Assembly: GCF_002954725.1 (NCBI RefSeq)
Contig: NZ_MSCQ01000001.1
Span: forward strand, 123,489-187,488
Length of the DNA: 64,000 bases
Reading direction: 5' to 3'
Origin: Photobacterium phosphoreum
GTDB lineage: Bacteria; Pseudomonadota; Gammaproteobacteria; Enterobacterales; Vibrionaceae
In this document: piece by piece, positions 37,783-45,074 of the stretch
How positions within the stretch are numbered: position 1 is the stretch's first letter
Layout: each line of letters starts with the position of its first letter
Notes under the pieces: model-generated
Databases searched by the model: none
The model's input: only the letters and a program-made list of their open reading frames with translations
What the model was told of the DNA's origin: nothing
Translations under genes and position numbers: made by a program

Positions 37783-37941
37783 GGTTCTGTCGCAAAGTTA
37801 TCTGCGTTTATGATTAAATAAACATTATCATTTATGAGTTTTAAAAGGTTGTTCGTTTTCATCCTTTCTCATATTAATAACTGTTTGTTAGTACGTTTTT
37901 ATAAGCTTAGTTATCGTGACATTGAAGCGGCTATTATTTAA
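37783..37941 (+). pseudogene. 5' remnant of an IS6-family insertion sequence
   Basis: GGTTCTGTCGCAAAGTT at 37783-37799 resembles the terminal inverted repeat of IS6-family elements. After it, an open frame ends with VRFYKLSYRDIEAAII and a stop, matching the conserved N-terminal VRWY-x-SYRDLEE region of IS6 transposases. The DDE domain and the other end are missing, so it is inactive. Confidence 0.6.
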
Positions 37942-37961
37942 TACTTCAATATATTGAAGTG

Positions 37962-37987
37962 GTCAGTAAAACTGGCCACTTCACAGC
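37962..37987. repeat. Hairpin next to the IS6 remnant
   Basis: GAAGTGGTCAG and CTGGCCACTTC form an 11-bp stem with one G-T pair around TAAAA. Similar GAAGTGGCC/GGCCACTTC arms occur at about 40247-40270, suggesting a shared mobile or terminator element. Confidence 0.6.
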
Positions 37988-38038
37988 CCCGTTTTACTCG
38001 TGTTAGGTTTTATTATTCATAACCGAAAGGATATAAAA

Positions 38039-38333
38039 GTGATAGTAAAACAATATACTTTTAATAAAGTAGCGCTAGTTTTAGCTATAGCCGCCATATT
38101 GCTTTCATGTGCGAATGTAGTCCAAGATATTGATTTAAGTAGAAGTTTAATGAAACTCATATGTAAAAATAGAGACAGTTAAGCAGTATGGCGATGTTAA
38201 ATCATCTAATGTTGATCTATATAGCAGATATTGTGAAAACCCGCTATATAGATTTATAGGTGGATATTTAGATGATAATAATGGAATTACAAATTTACAA
38301 AAATGTGATGCAATTTTACGTTATAGCAAATAA
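38039..38333 (+). pseudogene. Small lipoprotein gene, probably frameshifted
   Basis: GTG 38039 with AAAGGA upstream opens a lipoprotein: a hydrophobic VALVLAIAAI stretch and lipobox LLSC. That frame stops at 38182 after 47 codons, but the next frame stays open to 38333 and reads VKIETVKQYGDVKSSNVDL and onward, with cysteines and a natural end. A single base change near the A run at about 38165 would join them. It may instead be a genuine short lipoprotein. The family is not recognised. Confidence 0.5.
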
Positions 38334-38349
38334 TTAAGGATTGAAATTT

Positions 38350-38994
38350 ATGTTTGAATCATATAAAAGCAAGCCATGTAGTAGAATGGCGCATCAAGTT
38401 ACTGAGCATGATTTAATGATTAAATCTAAATCAGAAAATTCTGTAAGCTATATTTTTATTGGCAATGTAAAAATCAAATTTAAACATTTTGCGGACGTTG
38501 CGGTTGGCGATTGGATCATTAAGATTGATAATCTAGGTGTTTATCATCAATCTGATGCTGTATTTCGAGAGCGCAATAATATAGACGTAGAAGATCTCGA
38601 AAACAAAATTGAGGCTGCTGGATTAACAGCGCCTCGAATCACGCCTGATCACATTGAGGCCACGATTGCAAAAGAGCAATATCACGTAGGCGGAAATATG
38701 AGCAAGACACTATATAATAGCGATGTATCAGGCTCTAAAGTTAACGTAAAAGATATTGAATTTTTCGGGAATGGGGACACATTCCGATTAATCTGTAAAG
38801 CATCAAGCAAAGCTGAGGGCTGGATTAAATCGACAAAGGCGATGCAAATCGATGGCGTTGGTTGTGTTATTCAAGTGACGACACAACAGGGCGATAATGT
38901 AAGTGAAGCATTAACGTTCGTCCCCAATGTTAAGATCGGATTATGCTCTGTTAGCGGCACGCCAATGATTGTAGCCATCCCAATATTAGGATAA
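38350..38994 (+). CDS. Phage-like hypothetical protein
   Basis: A 214-residue protein from ATG 38350, with AAGGA 9 bases upstream. The N-terminal half (KSKPCSRMAHQVTEHD, VAVGDWIIKIDNLGVYHQSDAVFRERN) resembles small proteins found in prophages that I recall but cannot name. The C-terminal half contains VTTQQGDNVSEALTFVP and ends SGTPMIVAIPILG. No catalytic motif was seen. It follows the broken lipoprotein gene and sits in the oldest-looking part of the island. Confidence 0.55.
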   Translation: MFESYKSKPCSRMAHQVTEHDLMIKSKSENSVSYIFIGNVKIKFKHFADVAVGDWIIKIDNLGVYHQSDAVFRERNNIDVEDLENKIEAAGLTAPRITPDHIEATIAKEQYHVGGNMSKTLYNSDVSGSKVNVKDIEFFGNGDTFRLICKASSKAEGWIKSTKAMQIDGVGCVIQVTTQQGDNVSEALTFVPNVKIGLCSVSGTPMIVAIPILG

Positions 38995-39137
38995 AAGAAT
39001 GACACATCAATTTAAGGCGTCAAAGATTGATTAAGAATTCTGATAGAATATATATAATTTAAAAGAAAAGTTACTTTTTGTTAATGGTGGTTAAGTGATA
39101 AAGTTAATCATCATTAACAAACAAATAAAAGGTTAAA

Positions 39138-39248
39138 ATGGGAAAGACAAATAATAAATACACGGTAACGTCCAGATACAAAAAGACCGCCACTATGGAC
39201 AGTCTGCCTGCTAAACTACAGCGAAATATGATGCGTGTTAATAAATGA
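39138..39248 (+). CDS. Possible 36-residue basic protein
   Basis: ATG 39138 with AAAAGG just upstream opens a 36-codon frame reading MGKTNNKYTVTSRYKKTATM and ending MMRVNK. It is strongly basic and free of cysteine. The good ribosome binding site is the main support; no family is recognised. Confidence 0.35.
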   Translation: MGKTNNKYTVTSRYKKTATMDSLPAKLQRNMMRVNK

Positions 39249-39335
39249 AAAACTGGCAATAAATACCACCAGCCATTGATCACCACTTTTCTTGAGTTGT
39301 ATTTCTACCGGGTGTAGCCCTTGTTTGATAATAAT

Positions 39336-39461
39336 TTAACGCTCTAAATTTATTACTAAGTGCGTTGCTTGAACGGGGATCGTATAACAGCTCAATAGCT
39401 TTTCAAGGTGACGATGTAATGCGAGTGACAATTGTAATTCGCCATAGTGTTGTTCAATCAT
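39336..39461 (-). CDS. Small 41-residue ORF overlapping the radC fragment
   Basis: It begins at ATG 39461, overlapping the radC stop (ATGA), and encodes [20 protein letters not shown] with a tail LVINLER. Small genes often follow radC-like genes on islands (as yeeT follows yeeS in E. coli), but this one is not recognised. Confidence 0.4.
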   Translation of the reverse strand: MIEQHYGELQLSLALHRHLEKLLSCYTIPVQATHLVINLER

Positions 39462-39675
39462 AAATACCCCCGTTCAGCAAAAGAGATACACGTTTCTCCC
39501 ACCACAAAATGATCTAGCACTCGAATATCAATCAGCGCTAAGGCATCTTTGAGTTTTTGCGTGATTTGTTTATCCGCATTAGACGGATCAGCTATTCCTG
39601 ATGGATGGTTATGAGCAAAGATCACCGCAGCAGCATTGCAGTTAAATGCCACTTTTACTTGACCACTTCAACGAT
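39458..39675 (-). pseudogene. 3' fragment of a RadC-family (JAB/MPN) gene
   Basis: Encodes the C-terminal RadC core: [25 protein letters not shown] and VLDHFVVGE, with JAMM residues H14, H16 and D27 of the readable piece. The preceding EVVK is present but is separated from [10 protein letters not shown] by a small insertion that brings in a stop, and everything further upstream is replaced by integrase sequence. Islands of this kind often carry radC genes; this one is clearly broken. Confidence 0.8.
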
Positions 39676-40130
39676 GCCTACTAATGGGCTGCGTTGTTTC
39701 AAGTAGAGCTAATGCTTGTTCAGTCAATGGAATACGGTGTTCACGACGTTTCTTCATTCGCTCTGGTGGAATTGACCATATCTTAGTATCTAGATCTATC
39801 TCATCCCAACGAGCACCTGAAGCCTCTGCGGGGCGCGTCATGGCAATGTAATTGCCATTCAAGTAGACAACGGGTTGTGCGTTTTATTGAAGCGTTAGCA
39901 ATAGCACTCATTAACTCTGGTAGCTCTTCAGGCTTGAGTGATGCCATGTTTTCTTTCTTTGGCTTTTTAAATGCCGCTTTTATGCCACTAAGTGGATTAG
40001 AAAGTATTAAGCCACAGTTGACCGAGTAGTTCATGATCTCGTTAAGGCGCTGAGTTAAACGCTTTACGGTTTCTAAACTGCCTTTGGCTTCAATAGGTCG
40101 AAGAATGCTAATAATAATCGGGGGGCAAAA
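39668..40130 (-). pseudogene. Broken P4-type integrase (third copy)
   Basis: Corresponds to the middle of the two intact integrases of this window: RPIEAKGSLETVKRLTQRLNE, KAAFKKPKKENMASLKPEEL, then after a one-base frameshift at about 39843 TRPAEASGARWDEIDLDTKI and the arm ending QPISRHR. About 155 N-terminal codons and the C-terminal catalytic H-R-H-Y part are missing. Its 3' end runs directly into the radC fragment. It is a relic of an earlier integration at ssrA. Confidence 0.88.
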
Positions 40131-40154
40131 CAAAGGACAGCCATAACCTTGCAT

Positions 40155-40517
40155 ATCAACGGTGAGCTAAAGTAAGTCAATAGAGGGAACATAAGGACGT
40201 AAAATAAGCTAATACGATGATTTTACTGAATTTTAGGTATTAAAAAAGGCCACTTCCAAAGAAGTGGCCCTTTCCAAACGTTTGGTGGGCTGGCGTCATC
40301 GTAACTGATGCTGTATGTGTTTGTTTTTAATTGTTATTGTTCGATTTGATTATTGACGATACTACTATCGGTACTACTAAATGTTTTTGTTAGTGTATTT
40401 TTTGTATTATGTGAAGTGGATCTTGTTTTTAGTTTTTTGGGGAGAAGGTCACAAATTAAATTACACAATAAGTAATATTTGATGCATATTGTTTTCGCGT
40501 TTTATTTTACAACTACT
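40155..40517. other. Gene-free stretch with a terminator-like hairpin and an ssrA-like motif
   Basis: AAAAAAGGCCACTTC and GAAGTGGCCCTTT form a strong stem at 40241-40273. It is followed by the palindrome CCAAACGTTTGG (40274-40285) and TTTGGTGGGCTGGCG (40281-40295). The last equals the sequence at the ssrA 3' end (TTTGGTGGAGCTGGCG) with one base missing and may be an old attachment site. The remainder holds no gene that I can support. Confidence 0.45.
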
Positions 40518-41585
40518 TTAATAAGACGGCGCAACCTTATTTAACCACTGTTCATCACATAACCGTTTTAATGCAGCCTTTATATGAACTGGCTTCATTT
40601 GCGCTTTCCGCTCACTCCATGAGTGAACCTTACTCACTACATCATCGGGATTAATTTCATCACCTGCGCATTCATGAGTAACGACCCAGTGAACGGTTGA
40701 AAGTAATTCCATGCCATAAGGTGACTCAAAGCCATTGACCAGTTTGGTTACCTCATCAAAGTGATGCTTTGTCTCTGGGTGAGAGTCTAAAAATGACTGC
40801 GCACTGGTAATAGCATCTTGCTTCAATGAAATTGGAACGTCTGGCGTATTTTTACCGTCAGCGTAGCCAGAAATAAAATGACCTTCCATTTTATTAAGTA
40901 CGTGGCGTAACACATCGGCATACGGACCATAGTGATGCTTTTGAAACTGAACTTTATTCAGTGTTTCACCTGATGCTGTTAAAAAGTACACCAGTTTTTG
41001 AACTTCAAGTAGTGATAGGTTGTAATGTAAACCTGTTGATAGGTATTGATTTATTAAACCTATAACTGCCGCGCGACCAATAGTCATTCTCGGCTTTGGG
41101 GTTTTATTTACCATCAATTCAGCTTGTGGTGCATTTTGAGGGGGATATAAACGCCACTCAACATTAGGCATGTCGCTTAATGAGCTTAAGATTTCAGATT
41201 CAACCTCAGACCATGGCAATCCACCTAAACCACTACCAAGAGCAGGTATAGCGACTGATGTTAAATTTAAACGCTCAACTTCTTTCTTTAAGGCGATTAA
41301 CCCTTCACGGATATACTCTATTTTTGATTTGCCTTTCCAGTGTGCTTTAGTTGGAAAGTTAATAATAAAGTAAGGGGCATTCATTGAGTGAGTAGGTATA
41401 GATAACAGTTGTCCTGTCGTTAATTCTTTATTGTCACAAGCTAATTTGTAAGCTTTGAAATTATCAGGAAATGCTTTCTTAAACTGCAAAGCTAAGCCTT
41501 TACCCATAACGCCAACAGTATTGACGGTATTGATAATGGCATCAGCTTGATCGTGAAGAATATTGCCTTTAACGTACGAAATCAT
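40518..41585 (-). CDS. darG: DarG antitoxin, macro-domain DNA ADP-ribosyl glycohydrolase
   Basis: A 355-residue protein. The N-terminal macro domain (about 1-150) has GNILHDQADAIINTVNTVG, MGKGLA and PALGSGLGGLPW, the ADP-ribose-binding loops of DarG. The C-terminal half (about 165-355) is the DarT-inhibiting region (VQKLVYFLTASGE and HHYGPYADVLRHVLNKMEG). It removes ADP-ribose that DarT adds to thymidine in DNA and also binds the toxin. It lies 14 bases after darT in the usual toxin-first order. Part of its C-terminal region is duplicated at 35292-35541. Confidence 0.9.
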   Translation of the reverse strand: MISYVKGNILHDQADAIINTVNTVGVMGKGLALQFKKAFPDNFKAYKLACDNKELTTGQLLSIPTHSMNAPYFIINFPTKAHWKGKSKIEYIREGLIALKKEVERLNLTSVAIPALGSGLGGLPWSEVESEILSSLSDMPNVEWRLYPPQNAPQAELMVNKTPKPRMTIGRAAVIGLINQYLSTGLHYNLSLLEVQKLVYFLTASGETLNKVQFQKHHYGPYADVLRHVLNKMEGHFISGYADGKNTPDVPISLKQDAITSAQSFLDSHPETKHHFDEVTKLVNGFESPYGMELLSTVHWVVTHECAGDEINPDDVVSKVHSWSERKAQMKPVHIKAALKRLCDEQWLNKVAPSY

Positions 41586-41599
41586 TGTGAACTACTCAA

Positions 41600-42205
41600 T
41601 TAATAATACCACTCAGGTTTAATGACAACATCTGGCTGGTGGTTAGATGATGCGATAATTTTTTTTACTTCTTCGGCTAATTCTGGCGTTTTTACGCCAA
41701 TCTGTCGAATACAATTCCAAGAAACTGATTGGTGAGCTAAAAATTCCGCCTGTTTTTCTTCTTTACAGTCTTGCCAATATTTTGCATGAATTTTCTTAGA
41801 ATCAAGTTCATCAATACGACTGAAATCGTCTATTTGCTCTGCAAAGGCTAAATCAGCATGAATATCTGTGAAAAAACAATCTGAGTCAGTTGCTCTAATC
41901 GTGTCGATATCACTAATAAGGTGCAATATTTGTTCTTGCCCACCTTGGTAGTTTTCATGACCGTGATGAATGACATATAACATGACTGATCGTGGACAAA
42001 AATTGAAAGGAACATATTCCCCAATGTAGCCACCAGCAGCAACTGTTACAGAATGTTGTAGGCGGCGTGCCTTAATGTGGCTATAGCCAATATTTTCATT
42101 AGTTAGATTCAGTTCAATACGTTTTGCATCAGACCATAAGCAGCCTTCAGCAATAATATTGTTGAGATTACTAACGTGCGTAATATGAGAGACCTTAATG
42201 CTCAC
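41600..42205 (-). CDS. darT: DarT toxin, DNA ADP-ribosyltransferase
   Basis: A 201-residue DUF4433/DarT protein. HITHVSNLNNIIAEGCLWSD near the N-terminus, ARRLQHSVTVAAGG, PFNFCPRSVMLYVI and the C-terminal EFLAHQSV motif with the probable catalytic E154 are all family hallmarks, together with H116 in DIHADLAF. DarT modifies thymidine on single-stranded DNA using NAD and blocks replication; DarTG pairs act in phage defence. The start is GTG at 42205. The next gene is the darG antitoxin. Confidence 0.9.
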   Translation of the reverse strand: MSIKVSHITHVSNLNNIIAEGCLWSDAKRIELNLTNENIGYSHIKARRLQHSVTVAAGGYIGEYVPFNFCPRSVMLYVIHHGHENYQGGQEQILHLISDIDTIRATDSDCFFTDIHADLAFAEQIDDFSRIDELDSKKIHAKYWQDCKEEKQAEFLAHQSVSWNCIRQIGVKTPELAEEVKKIIASSNHQPDVVIKPEWYY

Positions 42206-42289
42206 TGATATGCTGTCCTTGTGTTATGAAATTAAGAACAAAAATAATGACTGTAATAGCTTAATCTACAGTCATTGTGCTGGTGGTTG

Positions 42290-42502
42290 CTATGCTCCCT
42301 TCAACATATCAAACACGACACGGGCAAAGCCTTTTGCCAGTTCTGGGTTGGATAGGTATTGCATCATCATTTCTTGGTGTGACTCATTACTATTCATTAC
42401 TGCATCATCAATGGCTTGAGGGAAGTCATCTAATCCTAAGTGAAACAGCCCTTTTAAATTACCCTTTAGATACGGTATTTGATGATGAATAAAAAAACAC
42501 AA
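42290..42502 (-). pseudogene. Possible C-terminal fragment of a type I restriction HsdR
   Basis: A 70-codon frame reads GLDDFPQAIDDAVMNSNESH, then QEMMMQYLSNPELAKG and ends FARVVFDMLKGA. This resembles the extreme C-terminus of some HsdR subunits as I remember them. No upstream part of the gene exists, since the sequence switches to an integrase fragment on the other strand. It is probably a relic. Confidence 0.4.
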
Positions 42503-42624
42503 ATAATGCTCAAATTATATATGAATACATCAAGTATCTGAAAGATGCGAAGCGGCAACATGACTCGACAATTGATGGTGCATTGAAGTTAATTAATCGC
42601 TTTGAAAAAGACACTGAATATTGA
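42493..42624 (+). pseudogene. N-terminal fragment of a tyrosine integrase
   Basis: A 43-codon open stretch contains IIYEYIKYLKDAKRQHDSTI followed by DGALKLINRFEKDTEY and a stop. It matches the N-terminal SAM-like domain of a phage-type integrase family (YLKEAKR-x-STIDG-x-KAL-x-RFE-x-T). No start codon or catalytic domain is present. It abuts and partly overlaps the HsdR-like tail on the other strand, marking a recombination joint. Confidence 0.6.
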
Positions 42625-42658
42625 GACTGTAAGAAGTTTAGGGCAAAACATGCTGTTA

Positions 42659-42772
42659 GTATCAAAAACACTCCGTTTATTGATACCAGTTTTTTATTAC
42701 TTAAACTGGTATCAAAAATATAGGGTATAACATTTATGATACTTATTTTAAATGATACTATAATTTATGACA
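42659..42772 (+). promoter_or_regulatory. Tn3/gamma-delta-type res site (three resolvase subsites)
   Basis: Three subsites built on GTATCA/TGATAC arms precede the resolvase gene: site I 42659-42686 (28 bp, GTATCA...TGATAC), site II 42709-42742 (34 bp, GTATCA...TGATAC) and site III about 42748-42772 (25 bp, with TGATAC and TGACA). The spacers are 22 and 5 bp, total 114 bp, the geometry known for gamma-delta res. The resolvase start is 25 bases downstream, so the site probably also serves as its autoregulated promoter. Confidence 0.8.
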
Positions 42773-42797
42773 CCAATTCAGATGGAATTAAACATAG

Positions 42798-43364
42798 ATG
42801 CGTATTTTTGCTTATTGTCGAGTATCAACAACAGAACAGACAACACAAAACCAAATTATTGCTATTCGTCAAAAAGGTTATGAAGTCTCTGATTCTCGTA
42901 TTGTAAGTGAAACGGTTTCAGGCTCAATTGAAGCAATGAAGCGAGAGCAATTTAAAATGCTTATTAATCACCAAATGGAAACGGGTGATATGTTAGTCGT
43001 TTTAAAATTAGACCGTTTAGGGCGTGACAATATTGATGTACAAAATACGATTAATTTATTAACCCAAAAAGGGGTTAAGGTCGTTTGCTTAGATTTACCC
43101 GTTGCTGATTTATCAAGTGCAGAAGGAAAGCTAATGCTACAAATGTTTGCAGCCTTTGCTGAGTTTGAACGGAATCGCATAAGAGAACGAACCAAAGAAG
43201 GGATTGAACGGGCAAAAGTTCAGGGTAAGAAGTTGGGTAGACCAGAAGCTCGTAATACGACCATCGCAGTACAAGAAAAAAAAGCTGGTGGATTATCACA
43301 AACTAATGTGGCGAAAGAATTAAGGATAAGTATTGCCACAGTGAAAAGACATTGGAATAAATAG
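42798..43364 (+). CDS. Serine recombinase, resolvase/invertase family
   Basis: A 188-residue small serine recombinase. The nucleophile S10 lies in FAYCRVSTTEQ; LDRLGRD and the long E-helix FAAFAEFERNRIRERTKEGI are conserved, and the C-terminal HTH is LSQTNVAKELRISIATVKRH. A complete res site lies just upstream, so resolution activity is more likely than inversion. No tnpA transposase is near; it may stabilise or resolve dimers of the mobile element. It is the gene before the unknown three-gene operon on the same strand, separated from it by 222 bases. Confidence 0.9.
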   Translation: MRIFAYCRVSTTEQTTQNQIIAIRQKGYEVSDSRIVSETVSGSIEAMKREQFKMLINHQMETGDMLVVLKLDRLGRDNIDVQNTINLLTQKGVKVVCLDLPVADLSSAEGKLMLQMFAAFAEFERNRIRERTKEGIERAKVQGKKLGRPEARNTTIAVQEKKAGGLSQTNVAKELRISIATVKRHWNK

Positions 43365-43408
43365 AATCCTAATTGTTAGGCTGACGTATTTCTATCCCAT
43401 TTGAAACT

Positions 43409-43434
43409 AACGAGATTTTCGGCTGATAAATCTC
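43409..43434 (+). terminator. Possible stem-loop after the resolvase gene
   Basis: CGAGATTT and AAATCTCG pair perfectly around TCGGCTGAT. There is no T run, so termination is uncertain. Confidence 0.35.
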
Positions 43435-43586
43435 GCTGTAATTCGCCCAGTTGAAAGCTTATAGCCACCGAGTATTCGAATTGACTTAATTTACCTCGGT
43501 CGTCTCACTATTAGTTAATATTTATTCAAGATCAGGTGAGTTCAAGGTAATATTATGAAATCAGTAAACTATAAGTAAAAATAAGT

Positions 43587-44642
43587 ATGGGCTCAGTAAA
43601 TAGTCAAACAACCTCTCCACAGTCTACTTCTCAAGTAGCGACAGATATTACACTGGATAAGTTACTAGCTTCCGTCGGACAGACAGAAGGGTTGACTTAT
43701 TTCCGTTTCCTTCTTGAAAATGTTGGTTTCAGCACAACTGGTCGTTGGGGGTCTTTGAGAGAGCGCATCAAAACTGATATAGAGTCTAAAGACGCTAACA
43801 AGGCTCGCTGCACTGTAGGTGCACTAGCTGATACCATCGATCGTTTTTTATCTAGCGCTAATCATCGCTATGAAATCGTTGAGCTAGACAGCGCTACTGC
43901 AACCTTGTTAAGAACGCAAATAGCTGCCATGGGTACTCAAGCAAGAACAAATTCACAAGTAGTCAACTTATATCCTTCTAAATTCGATTTAGAAGATGGT
44001 GTTACGTACGAAACTGGCGTAAAGTTGTGCAAAGTTTCAGATATAAATGGTGGTTACGCTCTTATTTATTCTTCTGTTCGAATAAAGCAAAACTCCTATA
44101 AGCTTGCACACTCTCAAGCATTTCACACAGTTTTTGTTCCTCATACGAGTGATAGAGTAGAATATCGACTATCATGTGAGATACGCAAAAGCGATACCCT
44201 AGATGAGCTCAAGCAACTCAAAATCGCATTTGTTAATGACGTGAACGTTCGAGGCGGAAAAGTTGATGGTACCCCTGTAAACTTTTTTGAAGCTATCAAG
44301 TCACTTTATGAAGACCAAAATGCTGGCAGAATAAGCTGGGGTAGAGTGGCAACATTTGAAGAAAAACCGCATCAAACCTCAAGTGCTTGTAATGATCCAG
44401 GTCATTGCTGCAGACCCGAACTCGCAAAGCATGATGTAAGTGCTAATGGAAATACTTATCATCCATTTCAAATTACATTGCGTTATCTTTACCCTAATCA
44501 CGATGACTTTGAAATGGAACTATCATTCGACCCAACGAGAACACATTGGGATGCTAAAAAATGTGAAAGCATTGTGATAAAAGAACCTAAAGATAGTCTA
44601 ATGCTTTCGAATATAATAAACACCTTACTATTAAGGTCTTAA
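43587..44642 (+). CDS. Unknown protein A of a three-gene island operon
   Basis: A 351-residue soluble protein that I do not recognise. The N-terminal 100 residues look helical (ITLDKLLASVGQTEGLTYFR, GRWGSLRERIKTD); the rest looks beta-rich. A cluster C268-x4-HCC (273-275) with H282 in SACNDPGHCCRPELAKH could bind a metal. No signal peptide or membrane segment is seen. The ribosome binding site is weak (TAAG). The next gene begins 3 bases after the stop, so it is translated with B and C, the latter a predicted nuclease. A recognition or regulatory role in a defence system is inference from context only. Confidence 0.75.
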   Translation: MGSVNSQTTSPQSTSQVATDITLDKLLASVGQTEGLTYFRFLLENVGFSTTGRWGSLRERIKTDIESKDANKARCTVGALADTIDRFLSSANHRYEIVELDSATATLLRTQIAAMGTQARTNSQVVNLYPSKFDLEDGVTYETGVKLCKVSDINGGYALIYSSVRIKQNSYKLAHSQAFHTVFVPHTSDRVEYRLSCEIRKSDTLDELKQLKIAFVNDVNVRGGKVDGTPVNFFEAIKSLYEDQNAGRISWGRVATFEEKPHQTSSACNDPGHCCRPELAKHDVSANGNTYHPFQITLRYLYPNHDDFEMELSFDPTRTHWDAKKCESIVIKEPKDSLMLSNIINTLLLRS

Positions 44643-44645
44643 AAA

Positions 44646-45074
44646 ATGAGCCGAATTACTGGAAAGGTAAACCTCAAACTGCTTATCGAGAAAATCGAGG
44701 CGGCTCGATGCCTAACTCATGGTAAAAACAATCACTGTTTGATTGTCAATATCTTAAACTCTATCGAACAACATCCGAATAGAACGTATTACTCGATTGT
44801 TGAACTACTTGAAGCATCGAAGTCGATGGATCTTGAAGGACTGATTGATAGTGTTTTATTTCTATCATCCAAACCTGTAAAGATTTTTTCCTTACAGTTC
44901 TGTTATTACCCACTCGATAATAGCGATGCAATAGAAGTAACATCTGAGTCATACTTTGAAGCCAAAACTCATGACCTACCGCCAGTGGATAGAGATGGGC
45001 GTGAGATAAAGGACTTCGATCAGAAGAGATTAGGTTTTTCTTGTTTCATTCACCCTGAGATAAGAAATGCATGA
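44646..45074 (+). CDS. Unknown protein B of the three-gene island operon
   Basis: A 142-residue soluble protein of no recognised family. The first 90 residues appear helical (LKLLIEKIEAARCLTHGKNN, YSIVELLEASKS), perhaps a winged-helix-like fold; a beta-rich tail contains QFCYYPLDNSDAIEV. It lies 3 bases after A and overlaps C by 4 bases (ATGA), strong evidence that all three are made together. In several multi-gene defence systems a small middle component bridges sensor and effector, but that analogy is inference. Confidence 0.72.
   Translation: MSRITGKVNLKLLIEKIEAARCLTHGKNNHCLIVNILNSIEQHPNRTYYSIVELLEASKSMDLEGLIDSVLFLSSKPVKIFSLQFCYYPLDNSDAIEVTSESYFEAKTHDLPPVDRDGREIKDFDQKRLGFSCFIHPEIRNA

Noticed and set aside
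40281..40296. A tRNA or second tmRNA gene suggested by TTTGGTGGGCTGGCG
   Set aside because: The match stops after about 15 bases and no T-arm or cloverleaf follows; at most an att relic.
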